Assembly: GCA_002404515.1 (NCBI GenBank)
Contig: DHJV01000049.1
Span: forward strand, 171 to 16,889
Reading direction: 5' to 3'
Length of the DNA stretch: 16,719 bases
Origin: Lachnospiraceae bacterium UBA4711
GTDB lineage: Bacteria; Bacillota; Clostridia; Lachnospirales; Lachnospiraceae
The translations under genes and the position numbers were made by a program. The notes below the pieces were generated by a model. The model was not told the origin of the DNA and ran no database searches. It saw nothing but the letters and a program-made list of their open reading frames with translations. Of the stretch, positions 6,015-14,120 are shown in pieces. Within the stretch, counting starts at the first letter, position 1; every line of letters starts with the position of its first letter.

Positions 6015-7502
6015 ATGGAACTGGTTTACAGAAGTACAAGAAATGCACAGGAGACAGCGACCGCTTCTATGGCGATTTTGAAAGGACTTGCAAACGAGGG
6101 CGGCTTGTTTGTACCGGATACAATTCCGGCTTTTGACAAGAGCTTAGAAGAACTTTCCAAGATGGATTACCGCGAGGTTGCATATCAGGTTATGAAGCTC
6201 ATGCTGACAGACTTCACAGAAGAAGAGCTTCGTCACTGTATCAACAGTGCATATGATTCGAAATTTGATACAAAGGAGATTGCACCACTCGTACATAAAG
6301 CGGGTGCATATTATCTGGAACTGTTCCACGGTGCAACAATTGCGTTTAAGGATATGGCACTTTCTATTCTTCCGTATCTGCTGACAACCTCAGCAAAGAA
6401 GAATAATGTAAAAAATGAGATCGTCATTCTGACTGCGACTTCCGGTGATACAGGTAAGGCTGCACTTGCAGGATTTGCAGATGTGCCGGGCACGAAGATC
6501 ATCGTATTCTATCCAAAGCATGGTGTAAGCCCGATTCAGGAAAAGCAGATGGTAACCCAGAAGGGGGATAATACATGTGTCATCGGTATCACAGGTAATT
6601 TCGATGACGCGCAGACAGGCGTGAAGAAGATGTTCTCTGATAAGGAGCTGAACGAGTATCTGGCATCTAAGGGATATCAGTTTTCTTCTGCAAACTCTAT
6701 CAACATCGGACGCCTCGTACCACAGATGGTATATTATGTATATGCATACACAAGACTTGTTGCAAATGGTGAGATCAAGGCTGGAGACAAGATCAATGTT
6801 GTTGTTCCAACCGGAAACTTCGGAAATATCTTAGCTGCTTTCTATGCAAAGCAGATGGGACTTCCAATCAACAAGTTCATCTGTGCATCGAATGAAAACA
6901 AGGTTCTGTACGATTTCTTCCGCACAGGTACATACGATAGAAAGAGAGAGTTCATCCTGACAACTTCTCCTTCTATGGATATTCTGATTTCCAGCAATCT
7001 GGAGCGGCTGATCTATCGTATTGCAGGCAATGATGCAGAGAAGAATAAGGCTTTGATGCAGGCATTAAATGGTGAGGGTGAATACACGATCACAGATGAT
7101 ATGAAGAAGCAGCTGGCAGATTTCTACGGAAATTATGCATCTGAGGCAGAGACAGCCGCTACGATCAAGCGTGTGTATGAGTCTGATCAGTATATTATGG
7201 ATACTCATACAGCGGTAGCAGCAGCTGTATACGATAAGTATGTGAAGGAGACCGGCGATACAACTCCAACTGTGATCGCAAGTACGGCAAGTCCATACAA
7301 GTTTACGAGAAGCGTTATGAACGCGATTGACAGCGCATATGACAAGCAGACTGATTTCGAGCTTGTAGATGAGCTGAACAAGCTTTCCGGCGTGAAAGTG
7401 CCACAGGCAATCGAGGATATCCGTCAGGCAGAGGTTCGTCACAATATCGTCTGCGACAAGGAGGATATGCTTGCAGAAGTAAAGAAGTTCCTGAATATTT
7501 AA
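6015..7502 (+). CDS. thrC: threonine synthase
   Basis: PLP enzyme converting O-phosphohomoserine to threonine. The 495 residues match the long, yeast/E. coli-like class. Visible signatures are the PLP lysine K112 in HGATIAFKDMA, the phosphate-binding ATSGDTGKAA at 141-150, and PTGNFGNILA in the middle of the protein. AAGGAG (6003-6008) precedes the ATG by six bases and overlaps the stop of the 3D gene, so the two are translated from one message. No threonine-rich leader peptide, T-box or riboswitch is visible ahead of it. Its stop is followed at once by the queuosine-operon leader, with no separate terminator. Confidence 0.97.
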   Translation: MELVYRSTRNAQETATASMAILKGLANEGGLFVPDTIPAFDKSLEELSKMDYREVAYQVMKLMLTDFTEEELRHCINSAYDSKFDTKEIAPLVHKAGAYYLELFHGATIAFKDMALSILPYLLTTSAKKNNVKNEIVILTATSGDTGKAALAGFADVPGTKIIVFYPKHGVSPIQEKQMVTQKGDNTCVIGITGNFDDAQTGVKKMFSDKELNEYLASKGYQFSSANSINIGRLVPQMVYYVYAYTRLVANGEIKAGDKINVVVPTGNFGNILAAFYAKQMGLPINKFICASNENKVLYDFFRTGTYDRKREFILTTSPSMDILISSNLERLIYRIAGNDAEKNKALMQALNGEGEYTITDDMKKQLADFYGNYASEAETAATIKRVYESDQYIMDTHTAVAAAVYDKYVKETGDTTPTVIASTASPYKFTRSVMNAIDSAYDKQTDFELVDELNKLSGVKVPQAIEDIRQAEVRHNIVCDKEDMLAEVKKFLNI

Positions 7503-7528
7503 TAACATAGATGCGTAGAAGATACGCG

Positions 7529-7572
7529 CGGCAGTTCATTCGCACCATCCTGCCGTAAAACAAAACTAGGGC
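7529..7572 (+). promoter_or_regulatory. preQ1-I-like riboswitch aptamer
   Basis: CGGCAG (7529-7534) pairs with CTGCCG (7550-7555). The loop begins TTC and contains CACC, and the A-rich tail leads to ACTAGGG (7565-7571). This order (short GC stem, GTTC, CACC, A-rich tail, ACTAGG) is the preQ1 class I pattern. It stands ahead of preQ0/queuosine genes and is followed by a terminator at 7599. The canonical loop-tail pseudoknot pairing is not obvious, so it may be a divergent type. A 5-bp hairpin GCGTA/TACGC (7513-7527) lies just 5'. No dedicated promoter was found between thrC and the aptamer. Confidence 0.72.
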
Positions 7573-7598
7573 AAGCCATAAATGACAGAATTTATGTT

Positions 7599-7625
7599 GC
7601 GGGTGCTTTGTGCGCCCGCATTTTT
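7599..7625 (+). terminator. intrinsic terminator in the queuosine-operon leader
   Basis: GCGGGTGC (7599-7606) pairs with GCGCCCGC (7612-7619), an 8-bp GC-rich stem with one G-U pair and a 5-base loop, followed by A and five Ts (7621-7625). It lies 28 bases after the aptamer tail and more than 100 bases before queD, as expected for riboswitch-controlled premature termination. Confidence 0.85.
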
Positions 7626-7641
7626 GCTATGGTGACGAGGA

Positions 7642-7669
7642 AAATGCACGGCATTTATGCGGTGCATTT
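7642..7669 (+). other. stem-loop in queD leader (first of two)
   Basis: AAATGCAC (7642-7649) and GTGCATTT (7662-7669) form a perfect 8-bp stem. The enclosed bases include a further GCA/TGC pairing. It has no T tract, so it is not a terminator. It lies between the leader terminator and queD. Confidence 0.6.
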
Positions 7670-7683
7670 GACGACCACTAATC

Positions 7684-7715
7684 AGAGCAAGATGCGCAGA
7701 GCGCATCTTGTCTCT
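7684..7715 (+). other. strong stem-loop just before the queD ribosome site
   Basis: CAAGATGCGC (7688-7697) and GCGCATCTTG (7701-7710) form a perfect 10-bp stem with an AGA loop. Past one bulged T, AGAG/CTCT adds four more pairs. There is no T tract. It ends about four bases before the AAAGGAG of queD, so it could protect the processed message or influence translation initiation; that role is inference. Confidence 0.7.
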
Positions 7716-7733
7716 ATGGAAAGGAGTTTTCGT

Positions 7734-8153
7734 ATGTATACATTAAAGACAAATGCAAGTTTTGACAGTGCACATTTCCTCGCAGGCTATGAGGGGAAAT
7801 GCTCAAACATTCATGGACACCACTGGACAGTGGAAATCGAGGTAGGCAGCAACAGCTTGGAAATGGGTGGTAATCACCGAGGCATGATCGTGGATTTCTC
7901 GAAGCTAAAAACAGATCTGAAAAATATCGCGGATGCGCTTGATCATTGCCTGATTGTAGAGATCGGGAGCCTGAAGCGCAGAACACTGGACGTGCTTGAA
8001 GAAGAACATTTTAAGGTTGTGGAAGTGATGTTCCGTCCAACCGCGGAGAATTTCGCAAAGTTTTTCTATGATGAGATGAAGGGAAAAGGCTATCACGTTT
8101 TAAAGGCAACGGTGTACGAGACACCAAATAACTGTGCCGCATATATGGAGTAA
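7734..8153 (+). CDS. queD: 6-carboxy-5,6,7,8-tetrahydropterin synthase
   Basis: Converts 7,8-dihydroneopterin triphosphate to 6-carboxytetrahydropterin, step two of the preQ0 pathway. The 139 residues carry zinc ligands H14 (DSAH), H27 and H29 in the C23-S-N-I-H-G-H motif with catalytic Cys23, the D70-H71 pair, RPTAEN at 101-106, and ETPNNCA at 129-135. The ATG at 7734 is chosen because AAAGGAG (7720-7726) stands 7 bases upstream and the protein fold starts there; the in-frame extension up to 7608 would run through the leader hairpins. First gene of queD-queE-folE-queC, behind a preQ1-I-like leader. Confidence 0.95.
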   Translation: MYTLKTNASFDSAHFLAGYEGKCSNIHGHHWTVEIEVGSNSLEMGGNHRGMIVDFSKLKTDLKNIADALDHCLIVEIGSLKRRTLDVLEEEHFKVVEVMFRPTAENFAKFFYDEMKGKGYHVLKATVYETPNNCAAYME

Positions 8154-8154
8154 T

Positions 8155-8823
8155 ATGGGAAAATATAAGGTAGTAGAGAAGTTTGTCAGTATCAATGGCG
8201 AGGCGACCCATGCCGGGGAACTTGCATGTTTTATCCGGTTTGCCGGATGCAATCTTGCCTGTGGATACTGTGATACGAAATGGGCAAATGAGCCACAGGT
8301 GCCATACGAAAGCATGCGCGCAGAAGAAATCTATGCGTATATCAAATCCTGTGGTGTGAGAAATGTGACACTGACCGGAGGGGAACCGTTAATTCAGCCA
8401 GAGATTGAATCGTTGATCGCGCTTCTGGCAGCAGATAAAGAACTGCGTGTAGAGATCGAGACGAATGGAAGTGTGGATATCGCCGGATATAATGCACGTC
8501 CGGAAAATGTCTGTATGACGCTTGACTATAAGCTTCCAGACAGTGGAATGGAGCAGTTTATGCGCACAGAGAATTACGCATGGTTAAAACCGCAGGATGC
8601 AGTGAAATTCGTTGTTTCGTCGACAAGAGATCTGGAAACGGCGAAGAAGATCATTGAGACATATGACCTGTGTGCGAAGGCAACCGTCTATTTGAGTTCC
8701 GCATTTTCAGCGATCACACCAGCACAGATTGTAGAGTACATGATACAGGAAAACATGAAGGATGTCCGGTTACAGCTACAGATGCACAAATACATCTGGA
8801 ATCCGGAGAAAAAAGGAGTATAA
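8155..8823 (+). CDS. queE: 7-carboxy-7-deazaguanine synthase, clostridial-type (radical SAM)
   Basis: Radical-SAM enzyme that contracts the pterin ring to 7-carboxy-7-deazaguanine. The 222 residues show the cluster motif C32-x3-C36-x2-C39 in CNLACGYCDT and the SAM-binding GGEP at 75-78. An N-terminal substrate-site segment, KFVSINGEATHAG, is typical of QueE. The ATG at 8155 begins one base after the queD stop, with GGAG (8147-8150) inside the end of queD; the two genes are tightly coupled. In-frame upstream ATG 8134 lies inside queD and is rejected. The assignment rests on motif and context. Confidence 0.93.
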   Translation: MGKYKVVEKFVSINGEATHAGELACFIRFAGCNLACGYCDTKWANEPQVPYESMRAEEIYAYIKSCGVRNVTLTGGEPLIQPEIESLIALLAADKELRVEIETNGSVDIAGYNARPENVCMTLDYKLPDSGMEQFMRTENYAWLKPQDAVKFVVSSTRDLETAKKIIETYDLCAKATVYLSSAFSAITPAQIVEYMIQENMKDVRLQLQMHKYIWNPEKKGV

Positions 8824-8824
8824 G

Positions 8825-9403
8825 ATGGCAATCGATAAAGAAGCAATCAAAGAACATATCCGCGGGATTTTAGCTGCCCTTGGCGATGATCCTGATCGTG
8901 AGGGATTAAAGGAAACACCCGACCGGGTTGCCCGCATGTATGAGGAAGTATTTGAAGGAATGAACTACACGAACGACGAGATTGCAGAGATGTTCAACAA
9001 ATCGTTCGAGCGTCCGGGCAAGGACACGAGCGACATGGTATTAGTGAAAGATATTGAGGTGTTCAGCTATTGCGAGCACCATATGGCACTGATGTATGAT
9101 ATGCACGTGTCAGTCGCTTATATTCCAAAGGGAAAAGTGCTTGGACTTAGCAAGATCGCCAGAATTGCAGATATGGTCGCAAAACGCTTACAGCTGCAGG
9201 AAAGAATCGGTACTGATATCGCATATATTATGAGTAAGGTGACCGGAAGTGAGGATGTGGCAGTTGTGATCGAGGGAAGTCATAGCTGTATGACAGCCAG
9301 AGGCATCCGCAACGCCAGTGCAAAGACATTTACGACGACATTTACCGGTGAGTTCGAGAAGAACGAGACATTACAGAACAAGCTGATGATGTTACTGAAA
9401 TAA
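8825..9403 (+). CDS. folE: GTP cyclohydrolase I
   Basis: Converts GTP to 7,8-dihydroneopterin triphosphate and formate, the shared first step of folate and queuosine synthesis. The 192 residues contain TPDRVARMYEE (31-41) and the zinc/catalytic block with C83 and H85/H86 in CEHHMALM. LGLSKIARI (107-115) and SHSCMTARGI with the second zinc Cys155 follow. The start is one base after the queE stop, with AAGGAG (8813-8818) six bases upstream. Its position between queE and queC says it serves queuosine synthesis here; a role in folate synthesis is possible too. Confidence 0.96.
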   Translation: MAIDKEAIKEHIRGILAALGDDPDREGLKETPDRVARMYEEVFEGMNYTNDEIAEMFNKSFERPGKDTSDMVLVKDIEVFSYCEHHMALMYDMHVSVAYIPKGKVLGLSKIARIADMVAKRLQLQERIGTDIAYIMSKVTGSEDVAVVIEGSHSCMTARGIRNASAKTFTTTFTGEFEKNETLQNKLMMLLK

Positions 9404-9448
9404 AAGCTAAAAGTAGAAGAAAACAGAGGATAAGAAGGAGTGATTATT

Positions 9449-10123
9449 ATGCAGCATAAGAAGAACAAAGAAGCAGCCGTTGTTGTATTTAGTGGAGGAC
9501 AGGACAGCACGACTTGTCTGCTGTATGCGAAGAAACATTATAAGAAGGTTTACGCCGTATCGTTTGATTATCATCAGAGACATGTGGCAGAGCTGGATGC
9601 GGCAAAGGAGATCTGTGAGAAGCTTGACGTGGAGCAGACAATCATGGATATGACACTGCTAAATCAGCTTGCACCGAATTCCCTGACCAGAGATGATATG
9701 CAGGTAGACAGTGATGCACCCGAAGAGGGCACACCAAATACATTTGTCGATGGAAGAAATATGTTGTTTTTGACGTTTGCAGCCGTATTTGCAAAGCAAA
9801 AGGGCGTCACGGATATCCTGACCGGCGTATCCCAGAGTGATTTCTCCGGCTACCCGGATTGCAGAGATGAGTTTATCAAGTCCTTAAATGTATCGCTGAA
9901 TCTGGCAATGGATTATGAGTTTGACATTATCACACCGCTTATGTGGATTGATAAGGAAGAAACATGGGAGCTTGCTGATAAGCTTGGCGGATTCGATCTG
10001 GTTCGCAATATGACATTAACATGTTATAATGGAATCAAGGGCGATGGCTGTGGCAACTGCCCGGCATGTAAGCTTCGTAAAAAGGGCTTGGATGCTTATC
10101 TTGCAAGACGACATACTAAATAG
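9449..10123 (+). CDS. queC: 7-cyano-7-deazaguanine (preQ0) synthase
   Basis: ATP-dependent conversion of 7-carboxy-7-deazaguanine and ammonia to preQ0. The 224 residues carry the PP-loop SGGQDS at 15-20, GVSQSDFSGYPDCR (126-139), and the C-terminal zinc site C192, C201, C204, C207 in CYNGIKGDGCGNCPAC. The ATG at 9449 is chosen because AAGGAG (9435-9440) is 8 bases upstream; a GTG at 9440 overlaps that site. It lies 45 bases after folE. No queF, tgt or queA is in the window, so later steps must be encoded elsewhere or preQ0/preQ1 is salvaged. Confidence 0.96.
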   Translation: MQHKKNKEAAVVVFSGGQDSTTCLLYAKKHYKKVYAVSFDYHQRHVAELDAAKEICEKLDVEQTIMDMTLLNQLAPNSLTRDDMQVDSDAPEEGTPNTFVDGRNMLFLTFAAVFAKQKGVTDILTGVSQSDFSGYPDCRDEFIKSLNVSLNLAMDYEFDIITPLMWIDKEETWELADKLGGFDLVRNMTLTCYNGIKGDGCGNCPACKLRKKGLDAYLARRHTK

Positions 10124-10139
10124 ATAATGGAGGGAAGCC

Positions 10140-11216
10140 ATGAAACGCTTATTATTTATTATCAATCCGAAAGCCGGCAGAACGGCAATAAGAAATGATT
10201 TGTTTGAGATTATCATGGTATTTTCACAGGCTGGATACGAGGTCGTGACTTATCCGACACAGGGACCGGAGGACGCAGAACGCAAGGTACGTGTGGACGG
10301 TGAGGATTATGACCTGATCGTGTGTGCAGGCGGTGACGGAACGCTCGATAACACGGTCTGCGGGTATTCCAAGATGGGTCAAAAGAAGGTGCCGCTTGGC
10401 TATATCCCAGTTGGAACGACAAACGATTTTGCACGAAGCCTTCGTATCTCAAGAAAACCAATTGAGGCGGCAAATCAGATCGTAAATGGAAAATGTACCA
10501 AGGTTGATGTCGGACAGTTCGCGGACAAGTCGTTCATCTATATTGCGGCATTTGGAATCTTTACCGATGTGTCCTATAACACGAACCAGTCCCTGAAAAA
10601 AGCAATCGGACATTCGGCATATATTATTGAAGGAATTAAAAATATCGGAAATTACAAAGGCTTTAATCTGACGGCACAGTTTGACGACAAGACCATCACA
10701 GGAAAATATCTGTACGGCATGGTGACAAACACCCTTTCGGTCGGTGGATTCAAGCTGCGGGGCGCCAAGCATGTCGTGTTAGATGATGGAAAGTTTGACT
10801 GTCTGTTTATCAAGATGCCATCGACACCGGCAGAGATGCAGCAGATCATCCGTGGTCTTCTGCAAAATGAAGTCGAGGGAAACGAGATGTTCTTCGAGTG
10901 TAAGGCGTCCCGTGTCATCGTAGATGGCGAACAGGAGATCGCATGGACGCTTGACGGGGAGTTCGGCGGGAGTCTGAAACATGTGGAGATCCAGAACCAG
11001 CAGCAGGCACTCGATATTATGCTGCCACAGATCAACATTGAGGAGATGGCACACCAGCCGAGTGATGAGGATGAGTCAGAAGACACGGCAGATAGGGTAC
11101 GTGACGAAGAAACAGCGTACACGGAAGATGATGTGGATCTCGAAGATCTGTACAGCCGTTATGCATGGCATTATTCAGAGAAATCCGAACAGACAGAGCC
11201 GGATAAAAGCAAGTGA
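10140..11216 (+). CDS. diacylglycerol-kinase-family lipid kinase
   Basis: Soluble/peripheral lipid kinase of the YegS/DgkB/BmrU type, using ATP to phosphorylate diacylglycerol or a related lipid. Of 358 residues, the N-terminal catalytic domain shows INPKAGR (8-14), the nucleotide motif CAGGDGTLDN (62-71) and PVGTTNDFAR (90-99). The C-terminal beta domain ends near residue 300. A strongly acidic tail of about 55 residues (from SDEDESEDTADR) follows, longer than typical for the family. GGAGGG (10129-10134) is five bases before the ATG, and the gap to queC is 16 bases, so it is probably co-transcribed with the queuosine genes. No metabolic link to them is evident. The exact lipid substrate cannot be told. 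Confidence 0.92.
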   Translation: MKRLLFIINPKAGRTAIRNDLFEIIMVFSQAGYEVVTYPTQGPEDAERKVRVDGEDYDLIVCAGGDGTLDNTVCGYSKMGQKKVPLGYIPVGTTNDFARSLRISRKPIEAANQIVNGKCTKVDVGQFADKSFIYIAAFGIFTDVSYNTNQSLKKAIGHSAYIIEGIKNIGNYKGFNLTAQFDDKTITGKYLYGMVTNTLSVGGFKLRGAKHVVLDDGKFDCLFIKMPSTPAEMQQIIRGLLQNEVEGNEMFFECKASRVIVDGEQEIAWTLDGEFGGSLKHVEIQNQQQALDIMLPQINIEEMAHQPSDEDESEDTADRVRDEETAYTEDDVDLEDLYSRYAWHYSEKSEQTEPDKSK

Positions 11217-11239
11217 GAATTTCTTTGTTATGCCAATTC

Positions 11240-11268
11240 TTTACAAGTAAGGGAAAAAAGAATATAAT
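11240..11268 (+). promoter_or_regulatory. sigma-A-type promoter of glmM
   Basis: TTTACA (11240-11245), a 17-base spacer and TATAAT (11263-11268). Transcription should start near 11275, giving a leader of about 60 bases. The 121-base gap between the lipid kinase and glmM holds this promoter but no convincing terminator. Confidence 0.8.
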
Positions 11269-11275
11269 GAGAATA

Positions 11276-11289
11276 ATGCACACGTGCAT
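11276..11289 (+). repeat. short inverted repeat at the glmM start site
   Basis: ATGCAC-AC-GTGCAT, six-base arms with a two-base centre, placed at the predicted transcription start. It could be a small operator or a 5'-end hairpin, or chance. Confidence 0.35.
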
Positions 11290-11337
11290 AAAACGATGAA
11301 GATAAAATTTAGACAGCTAAATTGAAAGGGGAAAATA

Positions 11338-12696
11338 ATGGGAAAGTATTTCGGAACAGACGGATTCCGCGGTGAGGCAAACGTAGACCTGACAGTGGAA
11401 CATGCGTACAAGGTCGGAAGATATCTCGGATATTATTTTGGTAAGGAGAAGCAGGGGGATGACCGGGCACGGATCGTCATTGGAAAAGATACCAGACGTT
11501 CGAGCTATATGTTTGAATATTCCTTAGTTGCCGGACTGACAGCAAGTGGCGCAGATGTGTATCTGATGCATGTTACACCGACACCGAGTGTGTCTTATAT
11601 CGTGCGTGCCGATGAGTTTGACTGTGGAATTATGATCTCCGCGAGCCATAACCCATTTTATGATAACGGAATTAAAATCATCAACAGCCATGGTGCAAAG
11701 ATGGATGCAGCAGTCGAAAAGCTGATTGAGGATTATATCGATGGACTGGTACCGGAGATTCCATTTGCAACGAAGGAAAAGATTGGGCGGACGACGGATT
11801 ATTCGATGGGTAGAAACCGTTACATCGGTTATCTGATGACACTCCCAACACGTGCATTCAAGAACCTGCGTGTCGGACTGGACTGTGCAAACGGTGCATC
11901 TTCGACGGTTGCGAAGGCAGTGTTTGATGCCCTTGGAGCAAAGACCTATGTCATCAATAACACACCGGATGGTACGAATATCAATACGAACTGTGGTTCC
12001 ACTCATATCGAGGGACTGCAGAAATTCGTTGTAGAGAATAATTTAGATGCAGGATTTGCTTATGATGGCGATGCAGACCGTTGTCTGGCTGTCGATGAGA
12101 AGGGAAATCTGGTGGATGGCGATGCGATCATCTACATCTGCGGAAAGTATCTGCGTGACCGTGGCAGACTGAACAATAACAAAGTCGTGACGACAGTTAT
12201 GTCAAACCTTGGTCTGTACAAGGCATTAGATGCAGAGGGAATCGGCTATGAGAAGACCGCGGTCGGAGACAAATATGTCTACGAGTGTATGATGGAGAAC
12301 GGTTATATCCTCGGCGGTGAACAGAGTGGACATATCATTTTCTCGAAGAATGCAAGAACCGGTGATGGTGTTCTGACATCCCTGAAGATCATGGAGGCAA
12401 TGGTAGAAGAGAAGATGCCGCTTTCTGAACTGACACGCGGACTGACGATCTACCCACAGCTTCTGGTCAATGTCAAGGTTACAAGCAAGAAAGACGTTAT
12501 GGAAGATGCAGATGTACTTGCTGCCGCAAAGAAGGTGGAGGAAGCACTCGGCGATGATGGACGAATCCTGCTTCGGCAGAGTGGTACAGAACCGCTGATC
12601 CGTGTGATGGTGGAAGCCAAGACCGATGCGATCTGTAAAGAACATGTAGATGCGGTAGTCGATGTTATCCGAAGCAAAGGATACGAAGTACAGTAA
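11338..12696 (+). CDS. glmM: phosphoglucosamine mutase
   Basis: Interconverts glucosamine-6-phosphate and glucosamine-1-phosphate, the route to UDP-GlcNAc for peptidoglycan and surface glycans. The 452 residues match the family length. Visible signatures are GTDGFRG at 6-12, the phosphoserine S103 in ISASHNP, the metal site DGDADR at 243-248, sugar-binding GGEQSGH at 326-332, and phosphate-binding RQSGTEP at 413-419. AAAGGGG lies about six bases before the ATG. It has its own promoter and is followed after 9 bases by a sugar-1-phosphate transferase gene. Confidence 0.97.
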   Translation: MGKYFGTDGFRGEANVDLTVEHAYKVGRYLGYYFGKEKQGDDRARIVIGKDTRRSSYMFEYSLVAGLTASGADVYLMHVTPTPSVSYIVRADEFDCGIMISASHNPFYDNGIKIINSHGAKMDAAVEKLIEDYIDGLVPEIPFATKEKIGRTTDYSMGRNRYIGYLMTLPTRAFKNLRVGLDCANGASSTVAKAVFDALGAKTYVINNTPDGTNINTNCGSTHIEGLQKFVVENNLDAGFAYDGDADRCLAVDEKGNLVDGDAIIYICGKYLRDRGRLNNNKVVTTVMSNLGLYKALDAEGIGYEKTAVGDKYVYECMMENGYILGGEQSGHIIFSKNARTGDGVLTSLKIMEAMVEEKMPLSELTRGLTIYPQLLVNVKVTSKKDVMEDADVLAAAKKVEEALGDDGRILLRQSGTEPLIRVMVEAKTDAICKEHVDAVVDVIRSKGYEVQ

Positions 12697-12705
12697 GGTT
12701 ATAGA

Positions 12706-14118
12706 ATGAATAATACCAGAAAACTTGAGACTTCACTTGTATTTTTTCTCAAGGCGATTTTGAATTTGATATTGTTCTTTGTTTTGTACGGAATTTATGC
12801 GAGATCAAACTGGCAGTTGTGGAATCTGTCGAGAACATCCGGTATCACGATCGCAGCGTATGTGGTGATGCATTATATGTTTTCGACGATCTATGGACAT
12901 TATGACATAGGAAAACGAAAGAGTAAGCCGATCGTGTTGTCATTGTTTTTGAATCAGGTATTTACGGATGTGATCTCTGTGATCGTTCTGTCGATCATGA
13001 ACACAAACCAGATGAAAAACCAGAGCTTCAAGCTGGAACAGCCATATCTGCTTTTGCCAATCATAGTAATCCAGTTTGTAACGATCCTGATTTTCGTATA
13101 TGGCGGCAATCATTTGTATTTTAAGATTTACCAGCCGGAGGACTGTATTATCATTACTTCTTCCCAGCAGAGCTTAAACGAGATCGTGCGTGGTGTCTTA
13201 AAATATAAGCTGCAATACAAGATAAATAAGGTGGCGGACTATCGGGATGCGAACCTTAAGCAATACATTCTGGAGCATGATACGGTTTTTATCTATGATG
13301 TTCCGGTGCAGGATCGGACACAGATTCTGGAGTACTGTTATCAGAACATGAAGAATGTATATTTCAACCCGGATATGCATGATGTGATTGAGAAGAGTGC
13401 AAAGCATTTTATCTTAGATGACGTATCGGTATATTGTAATTATTCCAAGGGACTGACCCTGGAGCAGCGGTTTATTAAGCGGGCGATGGATATTATAATC
13501 TCTGTGATTGCGTTGATCCTTACATCACCAATCATGCTGGTCGTCATCGTCATGATCAAGCTTGATGACCATGGCAGCCTTATTTTCAAGCAGAACCGTG
13601 CGACGCGGGACGGAAAGATCTTCTCCGTGTACAAGTTCCGCACGATGCGGGAGAATGTGGAGAATTATTCAGTGGTGGAAGATGATGAGCGTGTGACACG
13701 TGTCGGAAAGTTCCTGCGGAAATACCGTCTGGACGAGATTCCACAGTTTTTCAATGTGTTGAAGGGCGATATGAGTGTCGTTGGACCAAGACCGGAGATG
13801 CTGGCAAATGTATTTAACTATACATCGGTTTTGCCGGAGTTCGAGTACCGCCTGCGTGTAAAAGCGGGTATTACCGGACATGCACAGATCGCCGGAAAAT
13901 ATAACACTTCACCGAAGGATAAGCTGATCTTAGATCTGACGTATATTGAAGAGTACAGCTTCTGGCTGGATATCAAGCTGTTGTTCCAGACGTTAATCGT
14001 TCTGTTCAAAAAGGACAGTACAGAAGCGTTCCACAGAGGGGAAGAGCTGGTATTTGAAGAGTATGAGCCGCCGGAGCAGGTGAAAGCGCCGGAAACTTCT
14101 GTGGAAGAACAGAAATAA
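12706..14118 (+). CDS. polyprenyl-phosphate sugar-1-phosphate transferase (PHPT family)
   Basis: Transfers a sugar-1-phosphate from a nucleotide sugar to undecaprenyl phosphate, starting a lipid-linked glycan at the membrane. Of 470 residues, there are N-terminal hydrophobic segments at about 11-31, 46-62, 77-98 and 113-133. A Rossmann-like middle region (about 145-240) follows, then the catalytic bacterial sugar transferase domain (about 255-450). That domain has the membrane-inserted helix 262-284, KFRTM (310-314), the catalytic pair D343-E344 in RLDEIPQ, and SVVGPRPEM (357-365). The layout is like WbaP/WcaJ-type initiating enzymes. The ribosome site is weak (AAGG overlapping the glmM stop), suggesting coupling to glmM. 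The sugar cannot be told from sequence. Confidence 0.93.
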   Translation: MNNTRKLETSLVFFLKAILNLILFFVLYGIYARSNWQLWNLSRTSGITIAAYVVMHYMFSTIYGHYDIGKRKSKPIVLSLFLNQVFTDVISVIVLSIMNTNQMKNQSFKLEQPYLLLPIIVIQFVTILIFVYGGNHLYFKIYQPEDCIIITSSQQSLNEIVRGVLKYKLQYKINKVADYRDANLKQYILEHDTVFIYDVPVQDRTQILEYCYQNMKNVYFNPDMHDVIEKSAKHFILDDVSVYCNYSKGLTLEQRFIKRAMDIIISVIALILTSPIMLVVIVMIKLDDHGSLIFKQNRATRDGKIFSVYKFRTMRENVENYSVVEDDERVTRVGKFLRKYRLDEIPQFFNVLKGDMSVVGPRPEMLANVFNYTSVLPEFEYRLRVKAGITGHAQIAGKYNTSPKDKLILDLTYIEEYSFWLDIKLLFQTLIVLFKKDSTEAFHRGEELVFEEYEPPEQVKAPETSVEEQK

Positions 14119-14120
14119 AC

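Noticed and set aside
6015..7502. Frameshift or decay in the long thrC frame
   Set aside because: The 495-residue frame is continuous and keeps the PLP lysine and phosphate-binding motifs. The length fits the long threonine synthase class.
7608..7733. N-terminal extension of QueD by 42 residues
   Set aside because: The extension runs through a terminator loop and two RNA hairpins. The ATG at 7734 has an excellent AAAGGAG and the family fold begins there.
8762..8824. N-terminal extension of GTP cyclohydrolase I into queE
   Set aside because: It overlaps queE coding sequence in another frame and lacks a ribosome site. The ATG at 8825 has AAGGAG six bases upstream.
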